Translations under genes and position numbers: made by a program
The notes under the pieces: model-generated
Database searches by the model: none
What the model was told of the DNA's origin: nothing
Seen by the model: the letters and a program-made list of their open reading frames with translations, nothing else
In this document: in pieces, positions 43,653 through 53,032 of the stretch
How positions within the stretch are numbered: position 1 is the first letter of the stretch
How the letters are laid out: the number at the start of each line of letters is the position of its first letter
NCBI GenBank assembly: GCA_913060665.1
Contig: CAJXUY010000017.1
Span: forward strand, 49,760 to 113,759
DNA: 64,000 nucleotides
From: an uncultured Oleiphilaceae bacterium
GTDB lineage: Bacteria > Pseudomonadota > Gammaproteobacteria > Pseudomonadales > Oleiphilaceae
Reading direction: 5' to 3'

Positions 43653-46600
43653 TTAATTCAACTGGCCTGAAATGATGTTGTCACTGGCGATAATAAACCG
43701 AATGTCTTTAATACCAAGCTTGGTAATGGGATAACCCGCCAAACCGGAACCATGTAGCCAGACATCCTTCACCTGCCCGCGCTTAGCTTCAGGTATATCA
43801 ATGTATACAGCTGTATTGTTTTCGTTATTACGCTGTTTGTAGTAGACATTGACGCCATTCATATAAAAGGAGCCCCCGACTGAAGAGCTGGTATATGCAT
43901 CGCGATAAGCTGCAGCTGTTACAACCGAACCATCTGCATACTCTACTAACGCATATAAAATACCCACTGCATAAGATGGTGAGTTGTAATACCCAGTGAG
44001 ATTTGCCTCAATTCTCGACAAATTAGTAACATCGTACCCTTGTGAGATCCGTGTACTATAGGGCTTTGAAGAGTCAACAAGGTCCGCAGCAGAGTTAATG
44101 TAAGTAACTTGAGGCGCAGTAAGCGCTGGACCAAAGCCACCGTTGGTTGCGTCAAAAGTCCAGCCTGCTGAAGTTTCTAATGAAGAACTATTGTTTGCAA
44201 TATCGATCGTATCAAAGACCCAATTTGCGGTTGAAAGCGTCGTTTGGTCATCAAATTTAATCTGGTCAATCTGATGTTGAGTACCGTCAAACCACTGCTC
44301 AACTAAGATGAAGTCAGACGAAGACTTTATCTCGATTAAGAGGTCATTCGCTTTCCTCGATAAATACAGTTCACTTGCCGCTATGCCTGAGCCAAACTGA
44401 ATGGTATCAAAACCTTCCATGTCTAAGTGGCTTATCTTGTCTTGCCCCCAGCCAATATTGAACAGGTATGTATCATCACCCAACCCTGCATCTAGAACCT
44501 CATTTTCTGCGGTACTCACGACAATGTCATCCGTTCCATTAGATATGCCCGTGTAGCTGTTGGCATTATCTGCAGAAATGATCAGGCGGATATTCTTAAT
44601 ACCCAACACACTTATAGGGTAACCGTTCAAGCCTGAACCGTGTAACCAGACATCTTTAACCATTCCTCGCTTTTCACGAGGAACATCGTAGTAAACAGCT
44701 CGGTTACTTTCATTTTGCTTTTGCTTGTAATAAACACTTTCACCGTTGTTATAAAGACTTCCTCCAACAGTTGAACTGGTATAAGTATCTTTATAACCCG
44801 CAACCCAACCTACGGTTCCGTCTGTATATTCAATAATTGCATACAACACTCCAACACCGCTCGATGGGTTATTGTAGTAACCTGTCAGCTGCGCTTCTAT
44901 ACGCGAGGTATTCGTTACTGATAGGCCCTCGGTTAGTTTTACATTGTAATTTTTAGCAGGATCTAATAAGTCACTAGCTGTCGAAATACTCGTTGTAACC
45001 GAAGCTGTTAAATTCGGACTAAAGCCTCCCTTCGACTCGTCATAAGTCCAGCCAATAGTGCCATTCAGCACCTCCACAGAGTTTACTATATCAACAGATT
45101 CAAATATCCAATCATTGGTTAGCTTTTCTGTTCCATCGTCAAATTCCAGGTATTCGAGTTGGTACTGCACTCCCTGGAACCAATTTTCTACAAGTATGGA
45201 GTCTTCGGAAATCAAAAGCTCAATCAGTAGGTCATCACCAATTCGGGAGACATATAGGTCTGTTAATGCGATGTTAGGGCCAAAACGCAGACCATCTCTA
45301 CCTGTTGCATCGTCTTGCGCTATCGTGTCATTCCCGTCACCTAAGTTGAAGGCATAAATATCATCACCTGAAGCACCGTTTAGTGAGTCATTACCTTTTC
45401 CACCGATAAGCAGATCTCTTTCTGACAAACCGGTTAAAGTGTCTTCACCTTCAGTACCTTGTACTTGATTCATTGGTGGCTCTGTAGGAACCATGAACTC
45501 ATGTACATTAACCGTAAATGACTGTTTGTAGCTTTGACCGTCGCTATCACTCACAAGAACTTCAACTAGATGAAAGCCTAGATCCTGAATGCCAGGCTGC
45601 CATGACAGCGTCATTGTTTGACTATCAAGAGCCATCCCCGAAGGCGCATTTAGCAAAGTAGTTGTGACGGTGGAATTATCAGAAGCTATCACTTCAATTT
45701 GATATTGGTATGGCGTATTTTCAGCAACTTGAGTTTGAGGGTTTGATGCCACAAGGGTTATATCTGTTTTACCAGATGAGTTACCCACTAACTGGGCAAC
45801 CGGTGTTGACCCAAGATAAACGGTTTCTTTCGCTATATTACCATCAGGCGCCCCTTCTGCGATAAGCAAACCGTTTTTATCATAGTGAAAGTGCATATTC
45901 GCGGAGGGATCTTGAGCAACCTTAATAACTCGCTGACCACTTGCGTTATGAAGGTAGACCGCGAGAGTGACGCCATCTTTTTTTATCTCTTCTAGTCGAT
46001 TCTGATCGCTATAAACCAAAGCTAGTGTTCTATGAGCATTTTGGTCACTATCAATATTTCCATTAGCTAGGTAACTCAAAGCACGCTCACTACTATTAGC
46101 CCCTATTTCGGTTTCTACTTTGGTCAGTTTATTGCTGACCGCTTCGTAGTGATAAGTTTCATCCTTTGACTGACTGCCATTCGAGAGGTTTCTCGATAGG
46201 CGATTGCCAACTTCATCATAGCCATAGTTGATAGTACCGTATTGGCCGGTTGCTTGGTTAAGTCTGGATAACTCGTCATAGTCAAAAGACTGGTCATTAG
46301 CGACATCTAAACTATCTGATATTGCTGATATATTACCCAATGTATCGTAGGAGATGTTACGACTTAACACCAAGCTTGAAAGATCAGTAAGTTGATAGTC
46401 TTGGTCATAGGTTACCGATTTAGTGATACCATTCCCGTAAGTCAGGCTTTTTATGGGGCCGAAAGGCATATATTGAATGGAGTGAACAACACTCTGAGGC
46501 GTCGCATTTTGAGAGCTTTGCGTAGTAATACCGTCTATCTGGCCATTGGTGTTGTAGCTATAGTTCAAGACTCGGCCAGACGGGTAGGTCATTGATACCA

Positions 46601-47789
46601 ACTTGTTTGCGAGGTTATAGCTATACTCAGTGGTATAAATGATATCTTCGATTAGCCGAGTCTCTTTAATGACGTTGCCTCGGTCATCATAGAAATACTC
46701 TACCATCCCAGTTTGATCAGATATTCGTGTTAACCGCCCGACGCCTTGATTACCATTGGAAAGGCTATCGTAGCTATACACAATATTTTCGGAGGTGTTT
46801 TGAGGATAACTAATACGAGTTAGTCGATTTAAGTTGTCATACTCATAGTTGGCGACGACACCTCGAGCATCGGTTTTCTTAACCATATTGCCTGCAGTAT
46901 CATATTCATACTGTGTTTCACCAGTATCAGGGCTAACTCGCTTAGTGTTATCACCCAAGTAGTTGTATTCATAGTGTGTGATAAGGCCTCGTGGGTCAGT
47001 CACACTGATCATATTATCCTGCGAATCAAACCCAAACTTTGTCTTTCCATTTAGTGCATCAGTTATTTCAATTAACCGGTTTAAAGCATCAAATTGACGT
47101 GTATTCGTATTCAGTTTGGCATCTGTTACTTTAATTAAATTGGAATTTCGATCATAACCATACTGTGTCGACTGAAACCCTGCTCCTACTTCCTTTATTA
47201 ATCGACCTAATTCATCAAACTCATTAGTTTTGGTTTTTACTAACGTTAAACCTGCATTTTTAATATTTTCGTTTAAGCGGTTTCCCATATTGTCATGACT
47301 ATATTCAATTCGTTCATCAAGACTATTAGTGACTGCAACAAGTCTCTTTGCTGCGTCATACTGAAATTGAACATAGCTACCGTCAGGTTGCGTTATTTTC
47401 GTAAGTAGGCCTACCAAGTCATATTCGAATATTACACGTACATTACCCTGAACACTTTTCAAGGTCTGAGTAACCACCTGTCCTCGCCAGTTATAAGTGA
47501 GCTGCGTAGCAATGCCATTAACATCAATTATCGTTTCAGGCTGACCATTAGCATTGTAATCAATAATTTGAGTGGTATGCCCTAACGCGTTAGTAATAGA
47601 AGTTAAATAGCTATTCTCATCATAAGCATAATGAGTCTTATCACCTATTTCGGTACGAGGGCCATCTGCCGATAAAACCTGCCCCTTATCGTTGTAACTA
47701 TATGTCCAGAAACGTTCTGTACCTGAAACGGGTGAAATTAACGCGCCTGATAGTGATAATAGAGCGAGTACTTGCATAGATTTTTTCAT
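43653..47789 (-). CDS. RHS middle fragment with Ig, RTX and tandem C-terminal domains
   Basis: A 1378-aa secreted protein. Residues 1-23 are a signal peptide (MQVLALLSLSGALISPVSG). About 25-670 are RHS/YD repeats (many YDxxGN-like units). About 680-770 are an Ig-like He_PIG domain. About 778-815 hold RTX-type GxDxL repeats (GGKGNDSLNGASGDDIY). Two similar modules of about 180 aa follow (about 896-1076 and 1196-1378), each with VKDVWLHGSGL-GYPI-LGIK. The start continues exactly where the upstream gene ends in a normal RHS chain. Confidence 0.85.
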   Translation of the reverse strand: MKKSMQVLALLSLSGALISPVSGTERFWTYSYNDKGQVLSADGPRTEIGDKTHYAYDENSYLTSITNALGHTTQIIDYNANGQPETIIDVNGIATQLTYNWRGQVVTQTLKSVQGNVRVIFEYDLVGLLTKITQPDGSYVQFQYDAAKRLVAVTNSLDERIEYSHDNMGNRLNENIKNAGLTLVKTKTNEFDELGRLIKEVGAGFQSTQYGYDRNSNLIKVTDAKLNTNTRQFDALNRLIEITDALNGKTKFGFDSQDNMISVTDPRGLITHYEYNYLGDNTKRVSPDTGETQYEYDTAGNMVKKTDARGVVANYEYDNLNRLTRISYPQNTSENIVYSYDSLSNGNQGVGRLTRISDQTGMVEYFYDDRGNVIKETRLIEDIIYTTEYSYNLANKLVSMTYPSGRVLNYSYNTNGQIDGITTQSSQNATPQSVVHSIQYMPFGPIKSLTYGNGITKSVTYDQDYQLTDLSSLVLSRNISYDTLGNISAISDSLDVANDQSFDYDELSRLNQATGQYGTINYGYDEVGNRLSRNLSNGSQSKDETYHYEAVSNKLTKVETEIGANSSERALSYLANGNIDSDQNAHRTLALVYSDQNRLEEIKKDGVTLAVYLHNASGQRVIKVAQDPSANMHFHYDKNGLLIAEGAPDGNIAKETVYLGSTPVAQLVGNSSGKTDITLVASNPQTQVAENTPYQYQIEVIASDNSTVTTTLLNAPSGMALDSQTMTLSWQPGIQDLGFHLVEVLVSDSDGQSYKQSFTVNVHEFMVPTEPPMNQVQGTEGEDTLTGLSERDLLIGGKGNDSLNGASGDDIYAFNLGDGNDTIAQDDATGRDGLRFGPNIALTDLYVSRIGDDLLIELLISEDSILVENWFQGVQYQLEYLEFDDGTEKLTNDWIFESVDIVNSVEVLNGTIGWTYDESKGGFSPNLTASVTTSISTASDLLDPAKNYNVKLTEGLSVTNTSRIEAQLTGYYNNPSSGVGVLYAIIEYTDGTVGWVAGYKDTYTSSTVGGSLYNNGESVYYKQKQNESNRAVYYDVPREKRGMVKDVWLHGSGLNGYPISVLGIKNIRLIISADNANSYTGISNGTDDIVVSTAENEVLDAGLGDDTYLFNIGWGQDKISHLDMEGFDTIQFGSGIAASELYLSRKANDLLIEIKSSSDFILVEQWFDGTQHQIDQIKFDDQTTLSTANWVFDTIDIANNSSSLETSAGWTFDATNGGFGPALTAPQVTYINSAADLVDSSKPYSTRISQGYDVTNLSRIEANLTGYYNSPSYAVGILYALVEYADGSVVTAAAYRDAYTSSSVGGSFYMNGVNVYYKQRNNENNTAVYIDIPEAKRGQVKDVWLHGSGLAGYPITKLGIKDIRFIIASDNIISGQLN

Positions 47790-47808
47790 TGAAAGAGTTC
47801 CCTTCTGA

Positions 47809-49461
47809 CTACTGCGCTACAACAGGCTTGATAATTTTATTGAGCAACTGACCATTATCATCGTAGATAAACTCTGTCACTTTATTTGCTTCAGTAATCT
47901 TAGTTCGCACTTCAACTGAGTTGCCGTTAACTTGCACCAAACTCCAGATGGTGGAAATGACCCTTTCTTGAGGCGTTCCTTTCGCTTCAATACGCTGCAA
48001 CTCATTACCATTGGCAGAATAATTATAATCAGTGATATTCCCCTCTTGGTCAGTCACAGTATCAACGTGGCCATTCTCGTCGTAGGTATAACTAGCATTT
48101 GAAGCAACACAACCACTGGAAGCATGACCTTCAACCCTCGTCAATAAGCGAGCTCCGTCTTGCCATTTAAAGTGATAGGTGGTCTGCTTCCCCAAGGGAT
48201 TAGTTTCAACAACCCTTCGGTCTTCACTGTCTTCTGAATGAGTGAAATCAAGTGTGACCTTATCCACCCCTCCAGCATGCTCGGAAGAGATCGCTCGGCC
48301 TTTATTGTCGTAGTGCCACGTTACATACCGATCGCCTTTTTGATTGGTGATGCCGGTCAATGCTGTGGGAAACTCGTTATTTTCGTAGTGGTATAGGATG
48401 GTCGAATCATCAGGGTACGTCACCTGAGTAAGATTTTCGCCTATATAGGTATACGCAAAATGTAAATTGCCTCCCCCAAAAAACTCAACAATACGACCCT
48501 GGTTATCGATGCGATAGCGCACTGTATTTGAAAGTTCATCAGTGACCGTAACCAACGTACCATCATAACTAAAGTCCAGTGTTTTGTTTGCGGTAATATC
48601 TTCGACCTTTGAGATTAGGTATTGGCCCGATGAGTATAGGTAGGTTTCATTAATTGATACGCCGTTTTCACGTATAGTCAATTCAAGACTATTGTCTGGT
48701 TGAACTTTTAGAAATGCAGTACTACTGCTGTTTCTATAGCTTTTATCTAAGCCATCTTCGTTAAGCCACTCTATCTCGATAATCCTTCCATCTGGTCTAA
48801 ATGCATCATAAAAACCATAGTTGTTAACCATTCTGCGCTCAAGAGAGTGCGTCCAACGGCCGTAACCCAATTGTCCGTATATCAGTTTACTACCCGTAGC
48901 CGACGAATAGGTTCTAACCATTGAAAGAGCGGGATTCAGAGGATGTTGGTAGTCAATATTTATTTCTGACTTAATGCCGCTAAGAGTATCAATAGGGTTA
49001 CCTGAAAAAGGCTTAGGTGTAGAAGTCTTACACTCATTTGGAGGGGGAGGATTACACCGGCCTGAGCTATCTTGATTGGTGCAAGGGTAACCGTTTGCTA
49101 TATAGTAGAACTTCGTTACTGTAGCTTCCGGGTTACACATATACGCGCCACTTATACCAATAGCTTTCATGGCATCACCACTTACATCATATCCAAGATT
49201 TTCCCAGCCATGGACGCTAGCATATGAAATGTTGCATTGGTTTCCATCATCAGTCTGCTCCCAGCATGCTTTACAAGCCAGGTACGCGTTTGATGATGAG
49301 TTATAGGCCGCAGGCCCCGCATAACTAGGGTTTATAAACGCGATTAAACCAGCAAGAGCAAATAAACAGACTGCACGGCGGCTGATTCTAGAACATAGGT
49401 GGATGCAATATTTTTTCGAATGAGGTGAGCGATATGAAAGCGACATGTCCATTTTATCCAT
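47809..49461 (-). CDS. RHS N-terminal fragment, secreted
   Basis: This 550-aa protein has a hydrophobic signal segment near residues 31-49 (AVCLFALAGLIAFINPSYAG), a cysteine-rich domain and then the DUF6531 RHS entry motif (GNPIDTLSGIKSEINIDYQH). RHS repeats run to its end (TEFIYDDNGQLLNKIIKPVV). In single-chain marine RHS proteins, as I recall them, this last repeat continues into TERxWTYxYNDKGQVL, which here starts the next gene after its signal peptide. It heads the operon. Confidence 0.83.
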   Translation of the reverse strand: MDKMDMSLSYRSPHSKKYCIHLCSRISRRAVCLFALAGLIAFINPSYAGPAAYNSSSNAYLACKACWEQTDDGNQCNISYASVHGWENLGYDVSGDAMKAIGISGAYMCNPEATVTKFYYIANGYPCTNQDSSGRCNPPPPNECKTSTPKPFSGNPIDTLSGIKSEINIDYQHPLNPALSMVRTYSSATGSKLIYGQLGYGRWTHSLERRMVNNYGFYDAFRPDGRIIEIEWLNEDGLDKSYRNSSSTAFLKVQPDNSLELTIRENGVSINETYLYSSGQYLISKVEDITANKTLDFSYDGTLVTVTDELSNTVRYRIDNQGRIVEFFGGGNLHFAYTYIGENLTQVTYPDDSTILYHYENNEFPTALTGITNQKGDRYVTWHYDNKGRAISSEHAGGVDKVTLDFTHSEDSEDRRVVETNPLGKQTTYHFKWQDGARLLTRVEGHASSGCVASNASYTYDENGHVDTVTDQEGNITDYNYSANGNELQRIEAKGTPQERVISTIWSLVQVNGNSVEVRTKITEANKVTEFIYDDNGQLLNKIIKPVVAQ

Positions 49462-50019
49462 AAGTTATGATTTATTCGCAATAACATCTGGACATTGTCA
49501 TGAATAATCCTAGCTGTTAGTCCGCTATTAAAAATCGGCTGAATACTAACTAAAGCCATTTTATTACGCAAACGGCATGCTAGATTCATGTAGCAGGATT
49601 ATTAAAAAAAAGCCTTAATGCTGCATTCATGTTGCAGTTATTTTTATTTATATAGAATTTAAAAGGTTCAACAAATGGATGAGCTTAGTAGATGCATTTT
49701 AAAAATAGTTACAGGGGACAGTATTTTAAGAGTCATCATCAATAAAAAATAAGCTTGCGCAGGACGTTCCGATTTAGGTATTAAGTCTAAACTAGCACAA
49801 CTTATTAATCTCATTGGTTTTCACACATTAGCCATTAAATCTCTCTTCATCATAAATTTCTGGATGATTTAAGGGGCAAAGTAGCTCTACCTGTTACAAA
49901 AAATAAAAGTTTATTTCAGTAATGTAGTAATGCGAAGAAATAGCCTTAAATTAAGGTACCACACTATGTACCACAATAAAAAAATCATATATATTTGTTT
50001 ATATTTTACATATAGTTAA
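49462..50019. other. RHS promoter region and non-coding stretch
   Basis: No gene is seen in this 560-bp region. It should contain the leftward promoter of the RHS operon. Two similar stretches, GATTCATGTAGCAG (49583-49596) and CATTCATGTTGCAG (49624-49637), are 41 bp apart and could be regulator sites. The rest is AT-rich without clear structure. Confidence 0.35.
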
Positions 50020-50089
50020 ACATCCAGATCGACTGTCGCCGTCCCACCAATTTTAAAACCCTAACAAATTGTATTTGTTAGGGTTTTTT
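50020..50089 (+). other. tRNA/tmRNA 3'-end-like sequence with terminator (attachment-site remnant)
   Basis: The sequence GATCGACTGTCGCCGTCCCA then CCA (ending about 50049) looks like the 3' end of a tRNA or tmRNA: a T-loop-like TCGACT and an acceptor strand ending ACCA. It is followed by a strong terminator, a 13-bp stem AACCCTAACAAAT/ATTTGTTAGGGTT with T6 (50057-50089). No 5' part of an RNA gene precedes it. A duplicated RNA-gene end next to an integrase remnant is the usual mark of an island attachment site. Confidence 0.45.
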
Positions 50090-50141
50090 CATTTACAGGT
50101 TTCAAAAAGCTGTCTTGTGTCCCAAAACTGGCCACAAAACT

Positions 50142-50208
50142 AATTATCTAACGGTTTGAGTTTTACAGCTTCTTCTAGGTGGTCGGGCAGTAGGTGCGCG
50201 TATCGCAT
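50142..50208 (-). pseudogene. Phage-type integrase C-terminal remnant
   Basis: On the minus strand 50208 to 50142 reads MRYAHLLPDHLEEAVKLKPL and a few more residues to a stop, the typical end of a P4/phage tyrosine integrase (MRYAHL with the catalytic Tyr). The rest of the gene is absent. It points toward the tRNA-like 3' end at 50020-50049, as integrase genes do beside their attachment sites. Confidence 0.72.
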
Positions 50209-50560
50209 TGTCTAGTTTATGTTAGCGAGTCCTAATATCCGTTATAGCGTTAAAGCGAAATAAGAGGTCAAAGCCCTTTAGCACATGGAATTGAACGGCT
50301 TTGACCCCTTAAATTAATGTAATTTTAGTCAATAGCGGACATGCGACGATGCGTTATAAGAATGAGATCCACCACCAAATTCGCCATTTTATTAAAACAG
50401 GTGTGTTTGACCGCAATACGATAAACGACGTCGTCAACGTTAGCCAAGTCGATTATTAAAACACGTTCAATATCTAAGCCCGCAGCAGTAAATATGAGAC
50501 TGGCTATAATTAGCCCATGCTCTATTTATTTACAACGGCATCAGCATAATAGTAATGCTT
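50209..50560. other. Decayed region with hairpin
   Basis: No intact gene. A 10-bp inverted repeat GGTCAAAGCC/GGCTTTGACC (50266-50275 and 50297-50306) could form a hairpin with a 21-base loop. A short frame (50349-50458, 36 codons) reads plausibly but has no support. The stretch probably represents old chromosomal sequence eroded between mobile units. Confidence 0.35.
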
Positions 50561-50743
50561 ATCAACCCTGCTTTTCGGACGCGACCAGAACCGTTGACTT
50601 AGTATTCTCGATGGCGAGCGCTGGAGCCTTTTCTAGACGCGCGTTATCAACTAGCACCGCCTCTTTTTCTTGGCTCAAAATATTACAGCCGCCACTAACA
50701 TGGCCATCTATATAACAACCGATAACAGATGATTAGCTTTCAT
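50561..50743 (-). pseudogene. Decayed lipoprotein gene fragment
   Basis: A start MKANHLLSVVI at 50743 runs to a stop. A shifted frame then continues with a lipobox-like VSGGCNILSQEKEAVLVDNA and APALAIENTKSTVLVASEKQ to a stop at 50561. Frame changes and early stops show decay. It was a lipoprotein precursor; the rest of the gene is missing. Confidence 0.55.
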
Positions 50744-50888
50744 ACGGAACAACCTTTTTTATATTCTTTATCGCGCTCTTTTGTGGTGATTTATCTCTGA
50801 TAACCCATCTAAAATAGGATTAAAATAGAAATCGAGTAAAGATAAAAGCAGGGAAAATAAGGTTAAATTAGGTAAAAAAGAGGGGGAT

Positions 50889-50979
50889 TGTGGGCGCTGA
50901 GCTACTTTGCACGTCGTGCTGGTCAGCCTTGCACACTGAAACCGGAAAGGGTGAACGCCCTGCTGGTTAAACGGTCCAT
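50889..50979 (+). repeat. Left terminal site array of element 2
   Basis: Tip TGTGGGCG, then CTGAGCTACTTTGCACG (50897), CTGGTCAGCCTTGCACA (50919), CCGGAAAGGGTGAACG (50942) and CTGGTTAAACGGTCCAT (50963). Spacings are 22, 23 and 21, the last one base short because one T is missing. It is nearly identical over about 80 bp to the element 1 left array at 30210, although the transposase genes of the two elements differ substantially. Confidence 0.8.
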
Positions 50980-51004
50980 ATTGAAACGGGTGCAAATGCA
51001 AAAA

Positions 51005-51043
51005 AAACCCTGAAAGGCACAATACCAGTCAGGGCCTACAGAA
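51005..51043 (-). terminator. Minus-strand terminator inside the left end of element 2
   Basis: On the minus strand CCCTGA...TTCAGGG forms a stem followed by T8. It corresponds to the terminator at 30325-30361 in element 1 and would end the HipBA transcript. Confidence 0.7.
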
Positions 51044-51261
51044 TATCAATCTATGAATGCCACTAAATATATTTACTAGGGTTCGCTAATCCGAATATAG
51101 AAAATATTGCGGTTAAAAGTAACAAGTTGTTGTTCCAGCTAACTTCATCTATTTGAACCTCGACCTTAGATGTATGATCTATTTAAATTCGCCTAAATAT
51201 ACTGGAGCGAGTTTGATTTTCTTATGCACGAGAATAACCTTGAGGAGGTCACCTTTCATCA

Positions 51262-52497
51262 TCACACATTAAACGCAGAAGCCATCAACTGCTGCTCACT
51301 TCGACTAATGCCAATTTCTTTAGCAACAATCTCCCAATTTCTGACTACACTTTGAACCTCACCTTTAATCGTTTCAGCTTCATCCTTTCCAAGCTGAAAG
51401 AAATCGATCACGTCCATTACTAGATCATATTCAAGGCTATTGTCATCATCGGTAATATTTAAGTGCAGACCATTTGCCGGGGTCACAGGGTTTACGTCGT
51501 AGGCCGGTGATAAGATCCAGCCGCCATCCTGATAGATAAAGCCATGGTTCCTTAAATGATCGTCCGTATTCGATACCGCTATATTAAAGACAATTCGGCG
51601 CCATAGCTGTGCAAGATCACTTTTGGTATTAGAACCCTGCTCAGTAAGAAATTGAGCAAGTTCCAGGTAGCTCGCGTCATAATCACCATCGTAGTAACCG
51701 AGCTGAGTCATTGCTGATGTAAAGTGCAGTCGGCTTGTTCCCGTACGATCAAAGCGTTTAGTCAAAAATGTGTGGTGATGACTATTAAATTTTTCGATTC
51801 GGCTTTCTGCCATGTCGATACCGGCATCCAGCGCTAATTTGTAAACTAGATATTCCCAGGCAGCGATATCATGTTCGTCATAACGACTTGGAAACTTGGC
51901 GATCCATAAGTGCTCTTGTTCATCGATGACACTTGCTTTAGGTCTCGCACCACCTAAGGAAGAACCTGGTGACATGAGCATGTACAGCCATTTTAAATAC
52001 TCTGGGTCGTCACTGTCACTGCTTTCTATTTTCAGGGCAGCATGCTCAAGCTCACGCAGTGATGAAATGGGTGGTGCTGACAATTGTTCATTGTTATCCA
52101 GGAACTCGCCATCAAGGTCTGACTTAAACCTTAACGCGCCCTGTCTATAAAAGTCATGAACGCCCAAGAGATAATCGACTTCATGAAATACACGAGGTTT
52201 CCGCTCTTCCTGGCGAGCAATGATCGCTTCACGTCGTTTCATCAAAACTCTACCCCATCTATCAGGGCAGGAATCTAGAAAGACTCTGAAGTTGTTTGAA
52301 TTAGCACTATGCTGCTCCCCCGCAAATAGATTCAAATCAGGATCGATTTGTTGGGCAAACGATGAGGTTAGCCATGATTTGTCATAACTAAAGCTAAAGT
52401 GTTCTTTATTCTTCGTGACAGACGAGCGTAAAGTACCAACCAACATCGGTTCACTGAACTCTTCCCAGTCAGCATAGACATAGGCTTCCGTACTCAT
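51262..52497 (-). CDS. hipA: HipA-family serine/threonine kinase toxin
   Basis: This 411-aa protein matches HipA kinases: SPGSSLGGARPKASV near residues 175-189 (P-loop-like), the catalytic loop NTDDHLRNHGF near 307-317, and LSPAYDVNP as the DFG-like metal-binding motif. HipA phosphorylates translation targets and causes dormancy. It follows hipB by 2 bp. All key residues appear present. Here it is cargo between the left end and the recombinase of element 2. Confidence 0.93.
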   Translation of the reverse strand: MSTEAYVYADWEEFSEPMLVGTLRSSVTKNKEHFSFSYDKSWLTSSFAQQIDPDLNLFAGEQHSANSNNFRVFLDSCPDRWGRVLMKRREAIIARQEERKPRVFHEVDYLLGVHDFYRQGALRFKSDLDGEFLDNNEQLSAPPISSLRELEHAALKIESSDSDDPEYLKWLYMLMSPGSSLGGARPKASVIDEQEHLWIAKFPSRYDEHDIAAWEYLVYKLALDAGIDMAESRIEKFNSHHHTFLTKRFDRTGTSRLHFTSAMTQLGYYDGDYDASYLELAQFLTEQGSNTKSDLAQLWRRIVFNIAVSNTDDHLRNHGFIYQDGGWILSPAYDVNPVTPANGLHLNITDDDNSLEYDLVMDVIDFFQLGKDEAETIKGEVQSVVRNWEIVAKEIGISRSEQQLMASAFNV

Positions 52498-52499
52498 TT

Positions 52500-52799
52500 T
52501 TATTTACCCATCAGCTGTATATCTTGAAGCTTTCGCCCAAGTTCGTCATCACTAGCGACTTTTGCAAAGTCTTCGACCAGTCCAATTACCGAGAGCACAG
52601 CGATATAGTGCCCAATAGAAACAGTTGGGTCACCCCGTTCTATCTTGCGTATGGTCAGTCGACTTAATCCGGTTCGTTCGGAAATCAGTGATTGAGAGTA
52701 TTTTCGCCGCTTGCACGCTAGCTTAATGTTCTCACCCAATAGTGATAACACTTTCTGATTTTTGGGAAACACCACTGCTTTTCGCTTATCAGATGACAT
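52500..52799 (-). CDS. hipB: HipB-family antitoxin, Xre HTH
   Basis: A 99-aa protein with an HTH at about residues 22-75: NIKLACKRRKYSQSLISERT then RLTIRKIERGDPTVSIG. It sits directly upstream of hipA. ATATGATCACTATAATTA just upstream (from about 52800) and ATAAATATAGTGATCAAT near 52907-52924 share TAGTGATCA half-sites, likely autoregulatory operators. Confidence 0.9.
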   Translation of the reverse strand: MSSDKRKAVVFPKNQKVLSLLGENIKLACKRRKYSQSLISERTGLSRLTIRKIERGDPTVSIGHYIAVLSVIGLVEDFAKVASDDELGRKLQDIQLMGK

Positions 52800-52931
52800 A
52801 ATATGATCACTATAATTACCAAATTAACAATCATTGATAAACATAGCATCCAATCTATTATCTGTAAACAATCCTGATAACTACAGCACCCAATTTAGCA
52901 CAAAATGATAAATATAGTGATCAATCAGCTA

Positions 52932-53032
52932 TTATTCCGACTCTAACTCTTCCTCACCACTAGAATGTTTAGCCGCCGAATGCGTCTCCTTATAGACCCG
53001 ATTCAAATCATTCATCCTCACTTGTGCATAAA
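52932..53032 (-). pseudogene. Tyrosine recombinase C-terminal remnant
   Basis: The minus strand reads IYAQVRMNDLNRVYKETHSA then AKHSSGEEELESE and a stop. This matches the last residues of both intact element recombinases (IYARVTVKDLNKVYHQTHPA; IYTHVTIVDLKMVYEKTHPA). It is fused at its upstream end directly to a 30-bp RHS core fragment. It shows that a third recombinase of this type was once here. Confidence 0.85.

Noticed and set aside
49344..49589. Minus-strand 81-aa frame at the RHS N-terminus
   Set aside because: It overlaps the RHS N-terminal gene in another frame and has no ribosome site or recognisable features.
50349..50458. 36-aa plus-strand protein
   Set aside because: It reads plausibly, but the region is decayed, there is no ribosome site and the reverse strand is open too. 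It is not listed as a gene.
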